Below, piece by piece: positions 9,001 to 16,496 of a stretch of DNA of 64,000 nt. Every line of letters starts with the position of its first letter. Position 1 is the stretch's first letter. A program made the position numbers and the translations under genes. The notes below the pieces were generated by a model. That model was given only the letters and a program-made list of their open reading frames with translations. It did no database searches and was not told where the DNA came from. This DNA is from Clostridiales bacterium. Lineage in GTDB: Bacteria; Bacillota; Clostridia; Oscillospirales; Acutalibacteraceae. The DNA lies in contig DULI01000010.1 of assembly GCA_012840445.1 (NCBI GenBank), positions 1 through 64,000 on the forward strand, in the 5' to 3' direction.

Positions 9001-9152
9001 GCGTTTGGATTTTTACTTAAATGGTTTACAAGCATAAAGCATAAAGCTGTTAATATAACAGCTCCCAGAATAATGGCTCCGGCTATTAAATACTGTACAT
9101 ATCCTCTGCGCATTTTCCTGCGCTCTTGAATCGGTGGATACAAATTGTTCAT
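6093..9152 (-). CDS. Multidomain N-acetylmuramoyl-L-alanine amidase with glycosidase-like domain
   Basis: About 1019 residues from the ATG at 9152, which has an AAAGGGA Shine-Dalgarno 7 bases upstream; a TTG at 9158 is too close to it. After one N-terminal membrane anchor, residues about 90-410 look like a TIM-barrel glycosidase-like (GHL10 type) domain (ISGAWLIPGTDF, GILIDGYYY). Ig-like repeats and an uncharacterised beta-rich part fill about 420-835. Residues about 840-1019 are an Amidase_3 domain with its zinc and catalytic residues: DPGHGG, TEAVLNL, SFHRNA and LTENGF. It should cleave the amide bond between muramic acid and the peptide at the cell wall. It follows the related lipoprotein gene by 29 bases, probably in one operon. 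Confidence 0.85.
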   Translation of the reverse strand: MNNLYPPIQERRKMRRGYVQYLIAGAIILGAVILTALCFMLVNHLSKNPNASADNSAVGIISDVQQIQETSEKGTYVYPVFEDIHSPGRISGAWLIPGTDFLNSDDGSHDTAKAAVDAAIAKCAEYNFNALIVPVNYKGGVIYNSAILSNTAGGSLLEHITQTAHNSGMVVYTVLNLNASCGENVDLSNAEHVKTASNVAAELARLSDGILIDGYYYSENAAPYSDYLKNGSGMGFTEYRRGKLTSAVKQICLSIKQANSNVYLGLVCDSVWAKASSVEGGFDTSGTIFESLIDADADTLGWIKEDLFDWVLVKNHNSTEDITAPFTSVAQWWIENAAEYSEICFSLSADNAARKTKGYKNPDQLVRQLMSINGKNYIGCVFYSLNSFANDTSGSTAAVINYLNGTLGNDYVLKELKITSPAKTTFTTYESSISFIGASDPQFPLTLNGAAVERTKEGYFSLQVDLKLGSNKFTFEHKGTTLTYNITYRKILIKDVAPSANQVLDGGSTIVVKATARAGSTVTATLNRVTITLEEMPITDENGNIVGEYSTYSGVFVLPTGLANDTKLGAVEFTAKQDGMSETKKGGIITVKASPKPEEDIPDFTDPDKENGYVNVGKKYIAEVVSYQIETFDGDRIDDYSRPTNNYLPLGTVDYCSPNTLKDTASGNEYRLLRYGNRVYTKTNEQGDNIKVYEGTLPDTNSITFNKLEQSERFTTITFDTQWKAPFRFQMLPQEYSSPYPKTGAPKYNITSATFKYIDITFCYAVSCQGKIEFEENNPIFSKAEWIKNSKDYTLRLYLKKAGVFYGWNAEYNSKGQLEFSFLHPAKIKPANNKYGVSLEGVKIVLDPGHGGTDPGALGSHPQYTEAVLNLKLAKMVKERLVALGAEVYMTREAEVHMKKDPRVRLVKQVKPDMFISFHRNAATTPSASGYDSFYFHPYSKALAQAIYDQNAPLYDKERGCIWGNFYVMRVSDCPAILTENGFMTNASEYSKIITDSFNEQCADATVKGIVNYLKSIQQ

Positions 9153-9181
9153 ACGCAAATCCCTTTTCCGTATACTAAAAT

Positions 9182-10615
9182 TTATTTAAGCAAACTGCGC
9201 AGGTTATCAAGCTGGGTCTTATTTAGCTGCTCTTGGCTTGTAAGCCCGCTGTACGAATAGATAATAAACCCGTCGGCTTTTGCCTTCCACACTTGTTCCA
9301 CCTGGCGCTTAAGTATATCGCCAGCTTTAATCCATTCATCCGAGCCGGCGTCCAGTGTGCCAATTTTATAGGCGGGAAGCCCTATGAAAATTTTAACGCT
9401 ATGGTGCCTGTTTAATGACATCCACTGATTTAACAGGTTGTTAAACTTGAATTTATCGTTGGGGTATTCAAATCCGAAATATAGCTGCGGGGCAATATAG
9501 TCGATGTATCCGCTGTTTGACATCCACAGCGTTATGTCCGCGTAAAGTTCATTGTAATTTTTATCAGACTTATCGCTTGAAATATGAGCCGATGGGCTAA
9601 TACCAAAACTAACCCCCTGTTTTTCGTGAACAGCCCGGTATATTCCTTGGACCAGGCTGTTGACGTTAGCCCTTCTCCAGTCGGCAAGGGAAAGGGGCTT
9701 GCCGTTAACCGTGTTAACATATCTTTGATATGCTGCTTTGTCAAAATCCGGGCTTGTAGTAGGGTAGAAATAATCGTCAAGATGGATTCCGTCCACATCA
9801 TAGTTGCTTATTATCTCGCGTATTCCGTCGATTATCAGTTTTTGAACCTCGGGTATTGCGGGATTAAAATAAATTCCACCGTTACACCGTACAGCCCAGT
9901 CGTCATTTTCGGTGGTGCCGTCTGAAAGCCAGATGCGTGCGGGGTGGTTCTCGGCAAGTTGGGAAATATCGTCAAATCTGCTTGAAACCCTGTAGGGATT
10001 GAGCCATGCGTGGAATTGCAGCCCTCGCCTGTGCGCGGCTTGAACCATATATTTTAGCGGGTCATAGCCCGGGTCATATCCCTGAGTGCCGGTTAGATTC
10101 GCGCTCCAAGGGAAATATTGGGAAGGATAATAGGAATCAGCATTGGGCCGCACATGGCAGATTACCGCATTAAGCCCTATATTCTTGATTTGGTCGAACA
10201 TATTGTCTATGGTAGACCTGAATTCCTTTTCGGTTTTGCCTTTGAAGTTTAGTTCGTAATACGAAATCCAGACGGCTTTTAAATCACCTGTTGCAATGGG
10301 GGGATTATCTGCAGGAGTTTTATCTTCTGATGAGGCGGCAGCGTTTCCTTTACTTGGGACTCCAGAATTTTGCTTTGGGTTGCTTGCAAATTCATGGCTT
10401 GTAACTCCTGATTCCGAAGTAGTTGTGGAATGCGTGCCGGATGTATAATCGCTTTCAAAAATTGTCGAGCCAAAATCGCTTCCTGGCTGTGAATTTATTT
10501 GGTTAATGGAAGTTGTAGTATATGAACTATCCTGAGGAGTATCAGTATTAGCTTTATTGCAACCCGTAAAAAGGCAGATTGCTAGTGCCAGGAAAACAGC
10601 AATTAATTTTCGCAT
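9182..10615 (-). CDS. Family 10-like glycosyl hydrolase lipoprotein (YngK/GHL10 type)
   Basis: A 477-residue lipoprotein with lipobox LFTGC at residues 15-19, then a low-complexity Ser/Thr/Asn linker to about residue 105. The GHL10 (DUF187) TIM barrel follows: LKAVWISYYELNFKG, NAVICHVRPNADSYYPS, GLQFHAWLNPYRVSS, VDGIHLDDYFYP and GISPSAH. The Asp pair in HLDDYFYP lies where the family has its probable active site. It would be attached to the outer membrane face and act on a cell-wall or exopolysaccharide glycan; the substrate is not known. It is the first gene of the pair with the amidase. Confidence 0.88.
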   Translation of the reverse strand: MRKLIAVFLALAICLFTGCNKANTDTPQDSSYTTTSINQINSQPGSDFGSTIFESDYTSGTHSTTTSESGVTSHEFASNPKQNSGVPSKGNAAASSEDKTPADNPPIATGDLKAVWISYYELNFKGKTEKEFRSTIDNMFDQIKNIGLNAVICHVRPNADSYYPSQYFPWSANLTGTQGYDPGYDPLKYMVQAAHRRGLQFHAWLNPYRVSSRFDDISQLAENHPARIWLSDGTTENDDWAVRCNGGIYFNPAIPEVQKLIIDGIREIISNYDVDGIHLDDYFYPTTSPDFDKAAYQRYVNTVNGKPLSLADWRRANVNSLVQGIYRAVHEKQGVSFGISPSAHISSDKSDKNYNELYADITLWMSNSGYIDYIAPQLYFGFEYPNDKFKFNNLLNQWMSLNRHHSVKIFIGLPAYKIGTLDAGSDEWIKAGDILKRQVEQVWKAKADGFIIYSYSGLTSQEQLNKTQLDNLRSLLK

Positions 10616-10664
10616 TTATACCGACACTCCTTTCTGCTTGATAAATTTATTTTATATGTTTTAT

Positions 10665-10673
10665 TTCGACAAA
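10665..10673 (-). promoter_or_regulatory. Perfect Spo0A-box sequence upstream of the GHL10 gene
   Basis: The minus strand reads TTTGTCGAA, identical to the Bacillus 0A-box consensus, about 50 bases upstream of the lipoprotein start. A short motif like this is expected a few times by chance in 64 kb, so regulation by Spo0A is only suggested by its intergenic position. Confidence 0.35.
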
Positions 10674-10765
10674 TCAACAAGATTAATACATTTCGTTTTA
10701 TATTATGTAAACTATACAAAAAGTATATTGCACTTTTTACAAAGATATTGTATGGGGGAGTTTGA

Positions 10766-11050
10766 ATGAGCGATAAACTGTTCTTTATTATTACCGGGTA
10801 TTTTTACATCATATCACTAGCTTCTATAGTCCTGACTATATATGACAAACAGTGTGCCATAAGCCAGTCTAAGCGCGTGCGGGAAAGAACTTTTTTCGTG
10901 ATGGCGCTGTTGGGTGGATCAGTAGCAATGTATATTACTATGCTGGCGGTAAGGCACAAGACAAGGCGCATAAAATTCATGCTGGGTGTTCCAATAATCA
11001 TAGCAATCCAGTGCCTTGCGGCATATTATATTTATACTTTCATATTATAA
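10766..11050 (+). CDS. DUF1294 family small membrane protein
   Basis: A 94-residue protein with two or three hydrophobic helices. It has the DUF1294 signature: YDKQCAI near the start, then RVRERTFFVMALLGGS and RHKTRRIKF. A strong SD (GGGGGAG) precedes the ATG. The family is widespread and has no established function. It is divergent from the GHL10 gene and followed by the FMN-controlled ribU gene. Confidence 0.85.
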   Translation: MSDKLFFIITGYFYIISLASIVLTIYDKQCAISQSKRVRERTFFVMALLGGSVAMYITMLAVRHKTRRIKFMLGVPIIIAIQCLAAYYIYTFIL

Positions 11051-11096
11051 ATATGAAACAAACAGGCAATTTTATTGTTATAAATTAAATATACAA

Positions 11097-11125
11097 TTGA
11101 CTTTAATTTTGTTTAATATTAAAAT
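11097..11125 (+). promoter_or_regulatory. Promoter of the FMN riboswitch-ribU unit
   Basis: TTGACT (11097-11102) and TAAAAT (11120-11125) are separated by 17 bp. Transcription would start about 20 bases before the riboswitch. Confidence 0.7.
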
Positions 11126-11151
11126 AAATTAAAATAAATATTTACATATGC

Positions 11152-11282
11152 TGTCTTCGGGGCGGGGTGAAAGTCCCCACCGGCGGTGATTCGAGTTTGC
11201 TCGATAAGCCCGCGAGCCTGGAATTCAGGTTGATTTGGTGAAAATCCAAAGCCGACGGTTAAAGTCCGGATGAAAGAAGAAG
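11152..11282 (+). ncRNA. FMN riboswitch (RFN element)
   Basis: The conserved RFN segments are all present in order: TCTTCGGGGCGGGGTGAAA at the 5' side, CCCCACCGGCGGT, AGCCCGCGAGCC, then GGTGAAAATCC, GCCGACGG and AGTCCGGATGAAAGAAGA. The P1 arms TCTTC (11154-11158) and GAAGA (11276-11280) close the structure. FMN binding should favour the terminator immediately downstream and switch off ribU. Confidence 0.97.
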
Positions 11283-11295
11283 CGTTTTGTGCTTT

Positions 11296-11320
11296 GCCCC
11301 ACTTTTTGTGGGGTTTTTTG
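11296..11320 (+). terminator. Expression-platform terminator of the FMN riboswitch
   Basis: The hairpin gccccac / gtgggg is followed by six T residues and lies between the aptamer and ribU. It is the expected off-switch of the riboswitch. Confidence 0.88.
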
Positions 11321-11351
11321 CTGCCCTTTCGACGGCTGAAAGGAGAGGCTT

Positions 11352-11945
11352 ATGTCTAAAATTCGCAAAATCACAATTACTGCCATATTGGCAGCACTTT
11401 CCACCGTGCTTATGAGTTTAAGCTTTAGCGTGCCTTTGGTCCCGTCTTTTCTTAAATTGGATTTTTCGGATTTTCCGGCACTGGTAGCTTCATTTGCAAT
11501 CGGTCCATTTTACGGTGCGGTGGTCTGCCTTGTAAAAAATATGGTCAATGTGTTGTTTACTACGACCGGAGGAGTGGGCGAGCTATGCAATTTTATTTTA
11601 AGCGCAGTATTTGTGGTCGCCGCAGGTTTGTTGAAAAACAAAATAAGGGGTTTTAAAGGAATTGTTATAGGCTCTGTTTCAGGGGCTGTTGCAATGGCGG
11701 CAATTGGAATCATTACTAACTACTTTGTTGTTTACCCTATGTATTCTCTCATCATTCCAATGGACGTAATACTCAATGCCTACAGGCTTATTTATCCGCA
11801 AACCCGGAACCTGCTTCATGCTTTGATCATATTTAATATGCCCTTTACCCTTTTTAAAGGGCTTATAAATGCGGCGGTTGCGGTTATAGTATTAAAGAGA
11901 TTGCTACCATTTTTAATGAGAATATTGCCCTTTAAAACGAAATAA
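11352..11945 (+). CDS. ribU: Riboflavin ECF transporter substrate-binding protein RibU
   Basis: A 197-residue integral membrane S-component of an energy-coupling factor transporter. It has about six helices and the family pattern LSFSVPLVPSFLKLDFSDFPALVASFAIGPFYG near the N-terminus, followed by VVCLVKNMVNVLF. It captures riboflavin or a related flavin and works with the shared EcfA/A'/T module, which is not encoded here. The FMN riboswitch directly upstream fixes the substrate class. An SD AAAGGAGAGG precedes the ATG. Confidence 0.95.
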   Translation: MSKIRKITITAILAALSTVLMSLSFSVPLVPSFLKLDFSDFPALVASFAIGPFYGAVVCLVKNMVNVLFTTTGGVGELCNFILSAVFVVAAGLLKNKIRGFKGIVIGSVSGAVAMAAIGIITNYFVVYPMYSLIIPMDVILNAYRLIYPQTRNLLHALIIFNMPFTLFKGLINAAVAVIVLKRLLPFLMRILPFKTK

Positions 11946-11956
11946 GCAGTTTTGTG

Positions 11957-11984
11957 TTGACATATGTCAAGTTTATGTTACTAT
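11957..11984 (+). promoter_or_regulatory. Promoter of the metK leader
   Basis: A perfect -35 TTGACA lies at 11957-11962. The best -10 is TACTAT at 11979-11984 with a 16-bp spacer; TATATA at 11982-11987 is an alternative. The transcript would start at about 11990-11995, just before the structured leader. Confidence 0.6.
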
Positions 11985-12004
11985 ATATAAAACTGAATAT
12001 ATAT

Positions 12005-12118
12005 CCTTATCAAACGAAGGTCAATAATGACGGCCTTAAGTATAGGTGCCAAATCCTGAGGTTTATCCGAAAGATGAGGTAGAATATCCCCGCTTTCAGA
12101 TAAGCGGGGTTTTTTGAA
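12005..12118 (+). ncRNA. SAM-I-like leader with terminator upstream of metK
   Basis: CCTTATC (12005-12011) pairs with GATGAGG (12073-12079), as in P1 of the SAM-I (S-box) riboswitch. The 3' half keeps S-box signatures: GGTGCCAAATCC (12045-12056) and GAAAGATGAGG. The 5' half is much shorter than usual: the P2 kink-turn/pseudoknot segment is replaced by a small GTCA/TGAC hairpin (12020-12031), and the conserved GGCAACC is reduced to GGCCT. A terminator (CCCCGCTT/AAGCGGGG then T6, 12088-12117) follows. GAAAG (12069-12073) can pair with CTTTC (12093-12097) as an antiterminator. Regulation by SAM is inferred from this and from metK downstream. Confidence 0.65.
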
Positions 12119-12154
12119 GTGATAAGGATTTTTTCAAAATACGGGAGGAGAAAA

Positions 12155-13342
12155 ATGTCCAGATATTTATTTACATCTGAATCGGTAACCGAAGGGCATC
12201 CGGACAAGATATGCGACCAGATTTCAGATGCGATTTTAGACGAAATTCTGGCAAAAGACAAAAGCGCCCGTGTAGCATGCGAAGCTTTTTGCACAACAGG
12301 GATGGTGCTGGTGGCGGGCGAAATTTCAACTAATTGCTATGTGGATATACCCAAAATTGCCCGGCAGGTTATTGTGGATATTGGGTACGACAACATGTCC
12401 AAAGGCTTTGACGGGAACACCTGTGCAGTGGTAACGGCAATCGACGAACAGTCACCAGATATCGCAATGGGGGTTGACCGTTCGCTTGAAATAAAGGAAG
12501 GGCAGAACGACATCCTTAACCAATACGGGGCGGGAGACCAGGGCATTATGTTTGGTTATGCCTGCAAGGAAACCTCCGAACTTATGCCGCTGCCCATATC
12601 TCTTGCGCATAAACTCACAAAACAGCTAGCACATTTAAGAAAAACCGGAGAACTTGAATACCTTTGCCCCGACGGAAAGGCACAGGTAACGGTGGAATAT
12701 GACAGCGGTGCGCCAATAAGGGTGGACGCCGTTGTAGTTTCCTCGCAGCACACCGAAGGCGTGGATTTGGCTACGTTAAGGAAAGATATTGAGGAAAAGG
12801 TAATCCGTGCGGCAATTCCTGCAAAATTATTAGATGACAATACAAAAATTTATATAAACCCCACCGGCAGATTTGTAATAGGCGGACCCCAGGGGGATAC
12901 TGGGCTTACGGGCAGAAAAATAATTGTGGACACCTATGGCGGTTATTCCCGCCACGGAGGCGGTGCGTTTTCGGGCAAGGATCCCACTAAGGTTGACCGC
13001 TCGGGGACGTATGCTGCAAGGTGGGTGGCAAAAAATATAGTGGCGGCAGGAATTGCTTCGCGATGCGAGGTGCAGATAGCCTATGCCATTGGCGTGGCTC
13101 ACCCGGTATCGGTTATGGTGGACACCTTTGGCACCGGTATTGTGGCGGACGACGTGATTTCCAAGGCCGTAACAGAAGTTTTTGACCTGCGTCCAGCCTC
13201 GATTATAAGGGATTTGGATTTGTCCAGGCCGATTTACAGGAAACTCGCGGCGTATGGCCATATCGGCAGAGAAGACCTTGAGGTCTCCTGGGAAAAGACC
13301 GACAGGGTAGAAGAGTTAAAATCCCGAATAGGTGTAAAGTAG
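12155..13342 (+). CDS. metK: S-adenosylmethionine synthase
   Basis: 395 residues; makes S-adenosylmethionine from ATP and methionine. It starts [18 protein letters not shown] behind a GGGAGGAG Shine-Dalgarno and has the signatures [12 protein letters not shown] and [16 protein letters not shown]. Length and motifs are those of a complete enzyme. It is expressed behind the SAM-I-like leader and followed by a hairpin at 13353. Confidence 0.98.
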   Translation: MSRYLFTSESVTEGHPDKICDQISDAILDEILAKDKSARVACEAFCTTGMVLVAGEISTNCYVDIPKIARQVIVDIGYDNMSKGFDGNTCAVVTAIDEQSPDIAMGVDRSLEIKEGQNDILNQYGAGDQGIMFGYACKETSELMPLPISLAHKLTKQLAHLRKTGELEYLCPDGKAQVTVEYDSGAPIRVDAVVVSSQHTEGVDLATLRKDIEEKVIRAAIPAKLLDDNTKIYINPTGRFVIGGPQGDTGLTGRKIIVDTYGGYSRHGGGAFSGKDPTKVDRSGTYAARWVAKNIVAAGIASRCEVQIAYAIGVAHPVSVMVDTFGTGIVADDVISKAVTEVFDLRPASIIRDLDLSRPIYRKLAAYGHIGREDLEVSWEKTDRVEELKSRIGVK

Positions 13343-13352
13343 AATGTAATTT

Positions 13353-13389
13353 AATCGCCCCTTTCGGAATAGAATTGAAAGGGGCGATT
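13353..13389 (+). terminator. metK terminator whose 3' arm carries the next gene's SD
   Basis: AATCGCCCCTTTC (13353-13365) and GAAAGGGGCGATT (13377-13389) form a perfect 13-bp hairpin followed by a short T tract. The 3' arm contains GAAAGGGG, the Shine-Dalgarno for the ATG at 13393. In read-through transcripts the hairpin would hide that ribosome site. Confidence 0.7.
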
Positions 13390-13392
13390 TTA

Positions 13393-14037
13393 ATGAAAAA
13401 CAAGATTTTTTATGTTGTCGTTTGGGCAATAAGCGTTGTGACAATTATTCTTTATTGCACCGGCGCTGCTGCATATGTTAACACCCGATTTAAAAGCGTA
13501 GACTTTATACCGGCAGTATTGGTGCATTCATCGCATTATTTTAATACCGAACAAAATGATGCATATTTTAGCGGCGGAAACGCCTTTAGAAACACCACAT
13601 GGCGCATGACAAGGGAAGATATAAAACTCGCCGAAGGTAAAGACCCGGTGAAAGAAACTGAAAATGCGATTTTTTTTACAAATGTCGATTTTTACAACCA
13701 CCCTTCAACCGTTTCATATGTATTTGATGAACTTACCAAAAGGGTGGTTGTTGGAATGTATACCCTTGATACCCAGGCTGTGCCCAAAGAGCGGATGAGG
13801 GACGCGTATTTTGATATAGTATCTGTCCTAATTAACCTCTATGGTACCCCCGTAAAAGCCAGGGCTTATGTCAGGGGTGACATAAGCCCCACCGCCGACG
13901 AAGTTGAAAAGGGAAATGCCTATTATTTGGCCGAATGGGAATGCGACGGCGTGGCAATAAGGTGTCTGTTTTACCTACGCACAGACAATGAAGGCAATTC
14001 AAGTTTGGTAATTCAAATTCCATATATTTTAATATAA
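13393..14037 (+). CDS. Hypothetical membrane-anchored or exported protein
   Basis: 214 residues from the ATG at 13393. One hydrophobic segment (about residues 5-28) acts as signal or anchor, followed by a mixed soluble domain with motifs EVEKGNAYYLAEWECDG and SSLVIQIPYILI at the C-terminus. I do not recognise a family. It sits behind the metK hairpin that contains its SD, so its expression may depend on read-through from metK or on an unseen promoter. Another hairpin follows at 14045. Confidence 0.65.
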   Translation: MKNKIFYVVVWAISVVTIILYCTGAAAYVNTRFKSVDFIPAVLVHSSHYFNTEQNDAYFSGGNAFRNTTWRMTREDIKLAEGKDPVKETENAIFFTNVDFYNHPSTVSYVFDELTKRVVVGMYTLDTQAVPKERMRDAYFDIVSVLINLYGTPVKARAYVRGDISPTADEVEKGNAYYLAEWECDGVAIRCLFYLRTDNEGNSSLVIQIPYILI

Positions 14038-14044
14038 AAATGGT

Positions 14045-14088
14045 ACCTTTGGGCCCCCTTTTGTTAGGGGAATCCCAAAGGTGATTTT
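14045..14088 (+). terminator. Terminator-like hairpin
   Basis: ACCTTTGGG (14045-14053) and CCCAAAGGT (14074-14082) enclose a shorter CCCC/GGGG stem and are followed by GATTTTGT. The T tract is imperfect, so this is a moderately strong candidate. It may also present the AAAGGTGAT used by the next small ORF. Confidence 0.55.
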
Positions 14089-14096
14089 GTATAAAT

Positions 14097-14366
14097 ATGA
14101 CTTTGATAATTGCAAAATTGGTGTCTATAACTATTTTAAAAAATGTTAAGCTAAGTAAATTTGGCTCATCCAAATATTTAGAATATACAGGAAGACATAA
14201 AGGGTGTCAAATCAGTTTTTCAAACGGAAAAGTCCTGGATATTTCGGTTGTGGCCCCATACCTTGTTATTGATGGCAAAGGATATAAATGTGATGCTAAC
14301 ACGCTATCAAAGCTAAACTTTTTCTTAGAACAAGTTTATAAAAAGTATTATCATGTTTCAACTTGA
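14097..14366 (+). CDS. Small hypothetical protein, uncertain
   Basis: A possible 89-residue protein with a start at ATG 14097, 13 bases after AAGGTGA. The composition is protein-like (ISFSNGKVLDISVVAPYLVI, then YKCDANTLSKLNFFLEQVYKK), but I recognise no family and the SD spacing is long. It lies between two hairpins. It may be a small gene, or a remnant of a longer one. Confidence is low. Confidence 0.4.
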   Translation: MTLIIAKLVSITILKNVKLSKFGSSKYLEYTGRHKGCQISFSNGKVLDISVVAPYLVIDGKGYKCDANTLSKLNFFLEQVYKKYYHVST

Positions 14367-14478
14367 TTAGCTTGGCTTTGTTTTGAGATTTCATCTGGCA
14401 CTTCACTCTGCTATCTGTTTACAATCCACAAAATATAAGCTTTGGCTACAATTCAATTATTTTTGCTGATTATAAAAT

Positions 14479-14529
14479 GCCAAAAAAAGAGGCTTCATAA
14501 GGAAGTCCTCTTCCTTTGGCGTTTTTTTG
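14479..14529. terminator. Terminator between convergent genes
   Basis: A long imperfect hairpin pairs gccaaa...aaagagg with cctctt...tttggc and is followed by seven T residues on the plus strand. It also has a T-run on the minus strand, after the helicase-loader gene. Confidence 0.7.
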
Positions 14530-14541
14530 GTTAGATTGATT

Positions 14542-15546
14542 TTAAGGTATGATTTTTCTGGATTTTATATTTTCAATTTGCTTTAGCTGCCTTATATCCG
14601 AGCCGAAAAACTGCCGCATGGTGAAGTTTCCGATAAACCTGGAAGACAGGCGGGCAGAGTATTTTTCCTCAATCTCTTTTAATGATAGGTTGGTACTTAC
14701 AATTGTCGGCTTTTTACGCAATATTCTAGTATTGATAATATTGTATATAACGGAAACGCTAAAATGGGTTATAACTTCTGTGCCCAAGTCGTCTATAATC
14801 AGCAGGTCGCTTTCAAGGAATGCATCCATGTTGCTTTCATAACCGCCGGATTTATAGAAATAATCCTTTTCAATTTTTGTGACAATGTCCATGGAAGGGC
14901 CGTATATAACCCCAAAGCCCTTATTTAATACCTCGTTGGCAATTGCCAGAGACAGATGTGTTTTGCCAAGACCGGCCTGGCCAATAAACAGCAGGTTTTC
15001 TGATTCGGCTGAGAAATTTTTTGCGTATGTATAACATAGTTTAAAAATTTGTCCCATCTTACTTCTTGGCACAATCCCGTTGTCATCAGGCTGGTCGGAA
15101 TAGTAGGCAAGATTGAAATTGTCAAAACGGCAATTATCAATAGGCATTTCGGAAGAAAGTTTCATAAAGGCCAATTGTTTGGCAATTTTTTTTACGCAGG
15201 CGCAAAGCTTTCCGTTATGATATCCTGTATCGTCACATATACTGCACTCGAATTCGGGCTCTAAGTCCGACTGTGTAATTCCGGCTCTTTCAAGCAGCGT
15301 TTGCCTTTGTTTTATTAAATCGTCACATCTGTTTTTAAGGTCTTGCAGATTCTCCAAAGGGTTTTCAGAAATAGCGGCAAGTGCAATCTTGGCCCCGCAG
15401 GCGGAAAGCTCAGTTTCTATATTTCTTAGGGCTTCAAACTTTGAATATATCTCATGTTTTTTTTGTTCGGAAAGGGAAAGCGCTTTTTTCCTGCTTTGGT
15501 TCTTAATTTCCAAAGCCTTTTGGTAAATTTCCTTGCCGTATCCCAT
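14542..15546 (-). CDS. DnaC/DnaI-type helicase loader ATPase
   Basis: 334 residues. The N-terminal coiled part (residues 1-85) is followed by a cysteine cluster, CSICDDTGYHNGKLCAC (about 98-114), as in Firmicute DnaI. An AAA+ domain follows with Walker A GQAGLGKTHL (about 190), Walker B LLIIDDLGTE and a sensor-type VSTNLS. It should load the replicative helicase at the origin or at restart sites. The start codon overlaps the stop of the upstream DnaD-type gene (TAATG), so the two are translationally coupled, a common clostridial pair. Confidence 0.9.
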   Translation of the reverse strand: MGYGKEIYQKALEIKNQSRKKALSLSEQKKHEIYSKFEALRNIETELSACGAKIALAAISENPLENLQDLKNRCDDLIKQRQTLLERAGITQSDLEPEFECSICDDTGYHNGKLCACVKKIAKQLAFMKLSSEMPIDNCRFDNFNLAYYSDQPDDNGIVPRSKMGQIFKLCYTYAKNFSAESENLLFIGQAGLGKTHLSLAIANEVLNKGFGVIYGPSMDIVTKIEKDYFYKSGGYESNMDAFLESDLLIIDDLGTEVITHFSVSVIYNIINTRILRKKPTIVSTNLSLKEIEEKYSARLSSRFIGNFTMRQFFGSDIRQLKQIENIKSRKIIP

Positions 15547-16496
15547 TATGTATCCTCGCCTTCGTCCATCAATAGCATTTTTTGCGCAAGATCCAGATCA
15601 TATGCTGCATAATTGTTCTTTTTATCGGCCTTTGCGGGTTTTTTCAGGCTTTTAATATCCTCAAGGGTTTTGACATTTTTTTTGTGCCAATCTTCAAGAA
15701 TCTTTTTAATATAAGGCATGGAAAACTTGGATGTATTATCAACGCATTGATTATATGCCTCTGCCAGGATTTCGCGGGAAAAACCATACTCCACGACCCA
15801 TTTGTATGCAAGTTTCAGTTCATTTGGGCTTGGCCTGCGGTCTTCAATGCCCATGGCACTTCTGACTATATTCCAGGCGCTTTTTTGTTCGTTCAGTTCG
15901 CGGATTTTTTTCTCCGCCGCGCTAATGCTGTCTATACCGCTGTTAATCCAGTCTATGGCAGTGCGTTCGATAAACCCTATGTTGCACTTGTTCTCGGAAA
16001 TGGCATATTCAATTATCATAAGTATCAGGGCAGCGGACAACCCTTCATCGTCATATAGCCATACCAAAGTAGAAGCTTCGTTTTGGCGCAGCCCCCTGCC
16101 GAATTTAAGCTGGGCTTCCTGCAGCAAAAAAGCAATTTCGGGGCATTCAAGCCCTCTTTTGGCAACCTCTTCGCGGCTTGGTTTGACAGGTGCCTTTCTT
16201 ACGGTAATGGCTTTTTCGGGCTTTGTTTCTTCAGACCGCGCCTTTTCCGGTTTTTCTCCGGCACTATTGATAATACCGGCTTCAATCCAGTATTGCAGCG
16301 CGTCTTTAACGTCTATCTCGGGCAAACCTAGCGCCTGCGATATTTTTTCGATGCATATACCGTCAGCCATATTACGCATGATCCAAAGTAGCACCTTCAA
16401 CTGTGCCGCGCCGGCAAGTTTAATGTGTTTATCCACAACCGAGCAGGGCACTGTAAATGCCGAAACAAAAGCAGTGGGATTAATAGTATAGTCCAT
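15546..16496 (-). CDS. DnaD-domain replication initiation protein
   Basis: 316 residues. The N-terminal half has a winged-helix-like part (KLAGAAQLKVLLWIMRNM, then ISQALGLPEIDVKDALQYW). The C-terminal half has two DnaB/DnaD repeats (ASTLVWLYDDEGLSAALILMI; LKLAYKWVVEYGFSREILAEAYNQ, then MPYIKKILEDW). Firmicute DnaD and DnaB remodel DNA and bring the helicase to the origin. It overlaps the helicase-loader gene by one base. A 0A-like sequence (TTTGTCGAT, 16595-16603, one mismatch) lies upstream; its meaning is doubtful. Confidence 0.88.
   Translation of the reverse strand: MDYTINPTAFVSAFTVPCSVVDKHIKLAGAAQLKVLLWIMRNMADGICIEKISQALGLPEIDVKDALQYWIEAGIINSAGEKPEKARSEETKPEKAITVRKAPVKPSREEVAKRGLECPEIAFLLQEAQLKFGRGLRQNEASTLVWLYDDEGLSAALILMIIEYAISENKCNIGFIERTAIDWINSGIDSISAAEKKIRELNEQKSAWNIVRSAMGIEDRRPSPNELKLAYKWVVEYGFSREILAEAYNQCVDNTSKFSMPYIKKILEDWHKKNVKTLEDIKSLKKPAKADKKNNYAAYDLDLAQKMLLMDEGEDT

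Noticed and set aside
10557..10769. Open frame of 70 codons upstream of the DUF1294 gene
   Set aside because: It covers the promoter region of the divergent lipoprotein gene, has no SD and no protein-like conservation.
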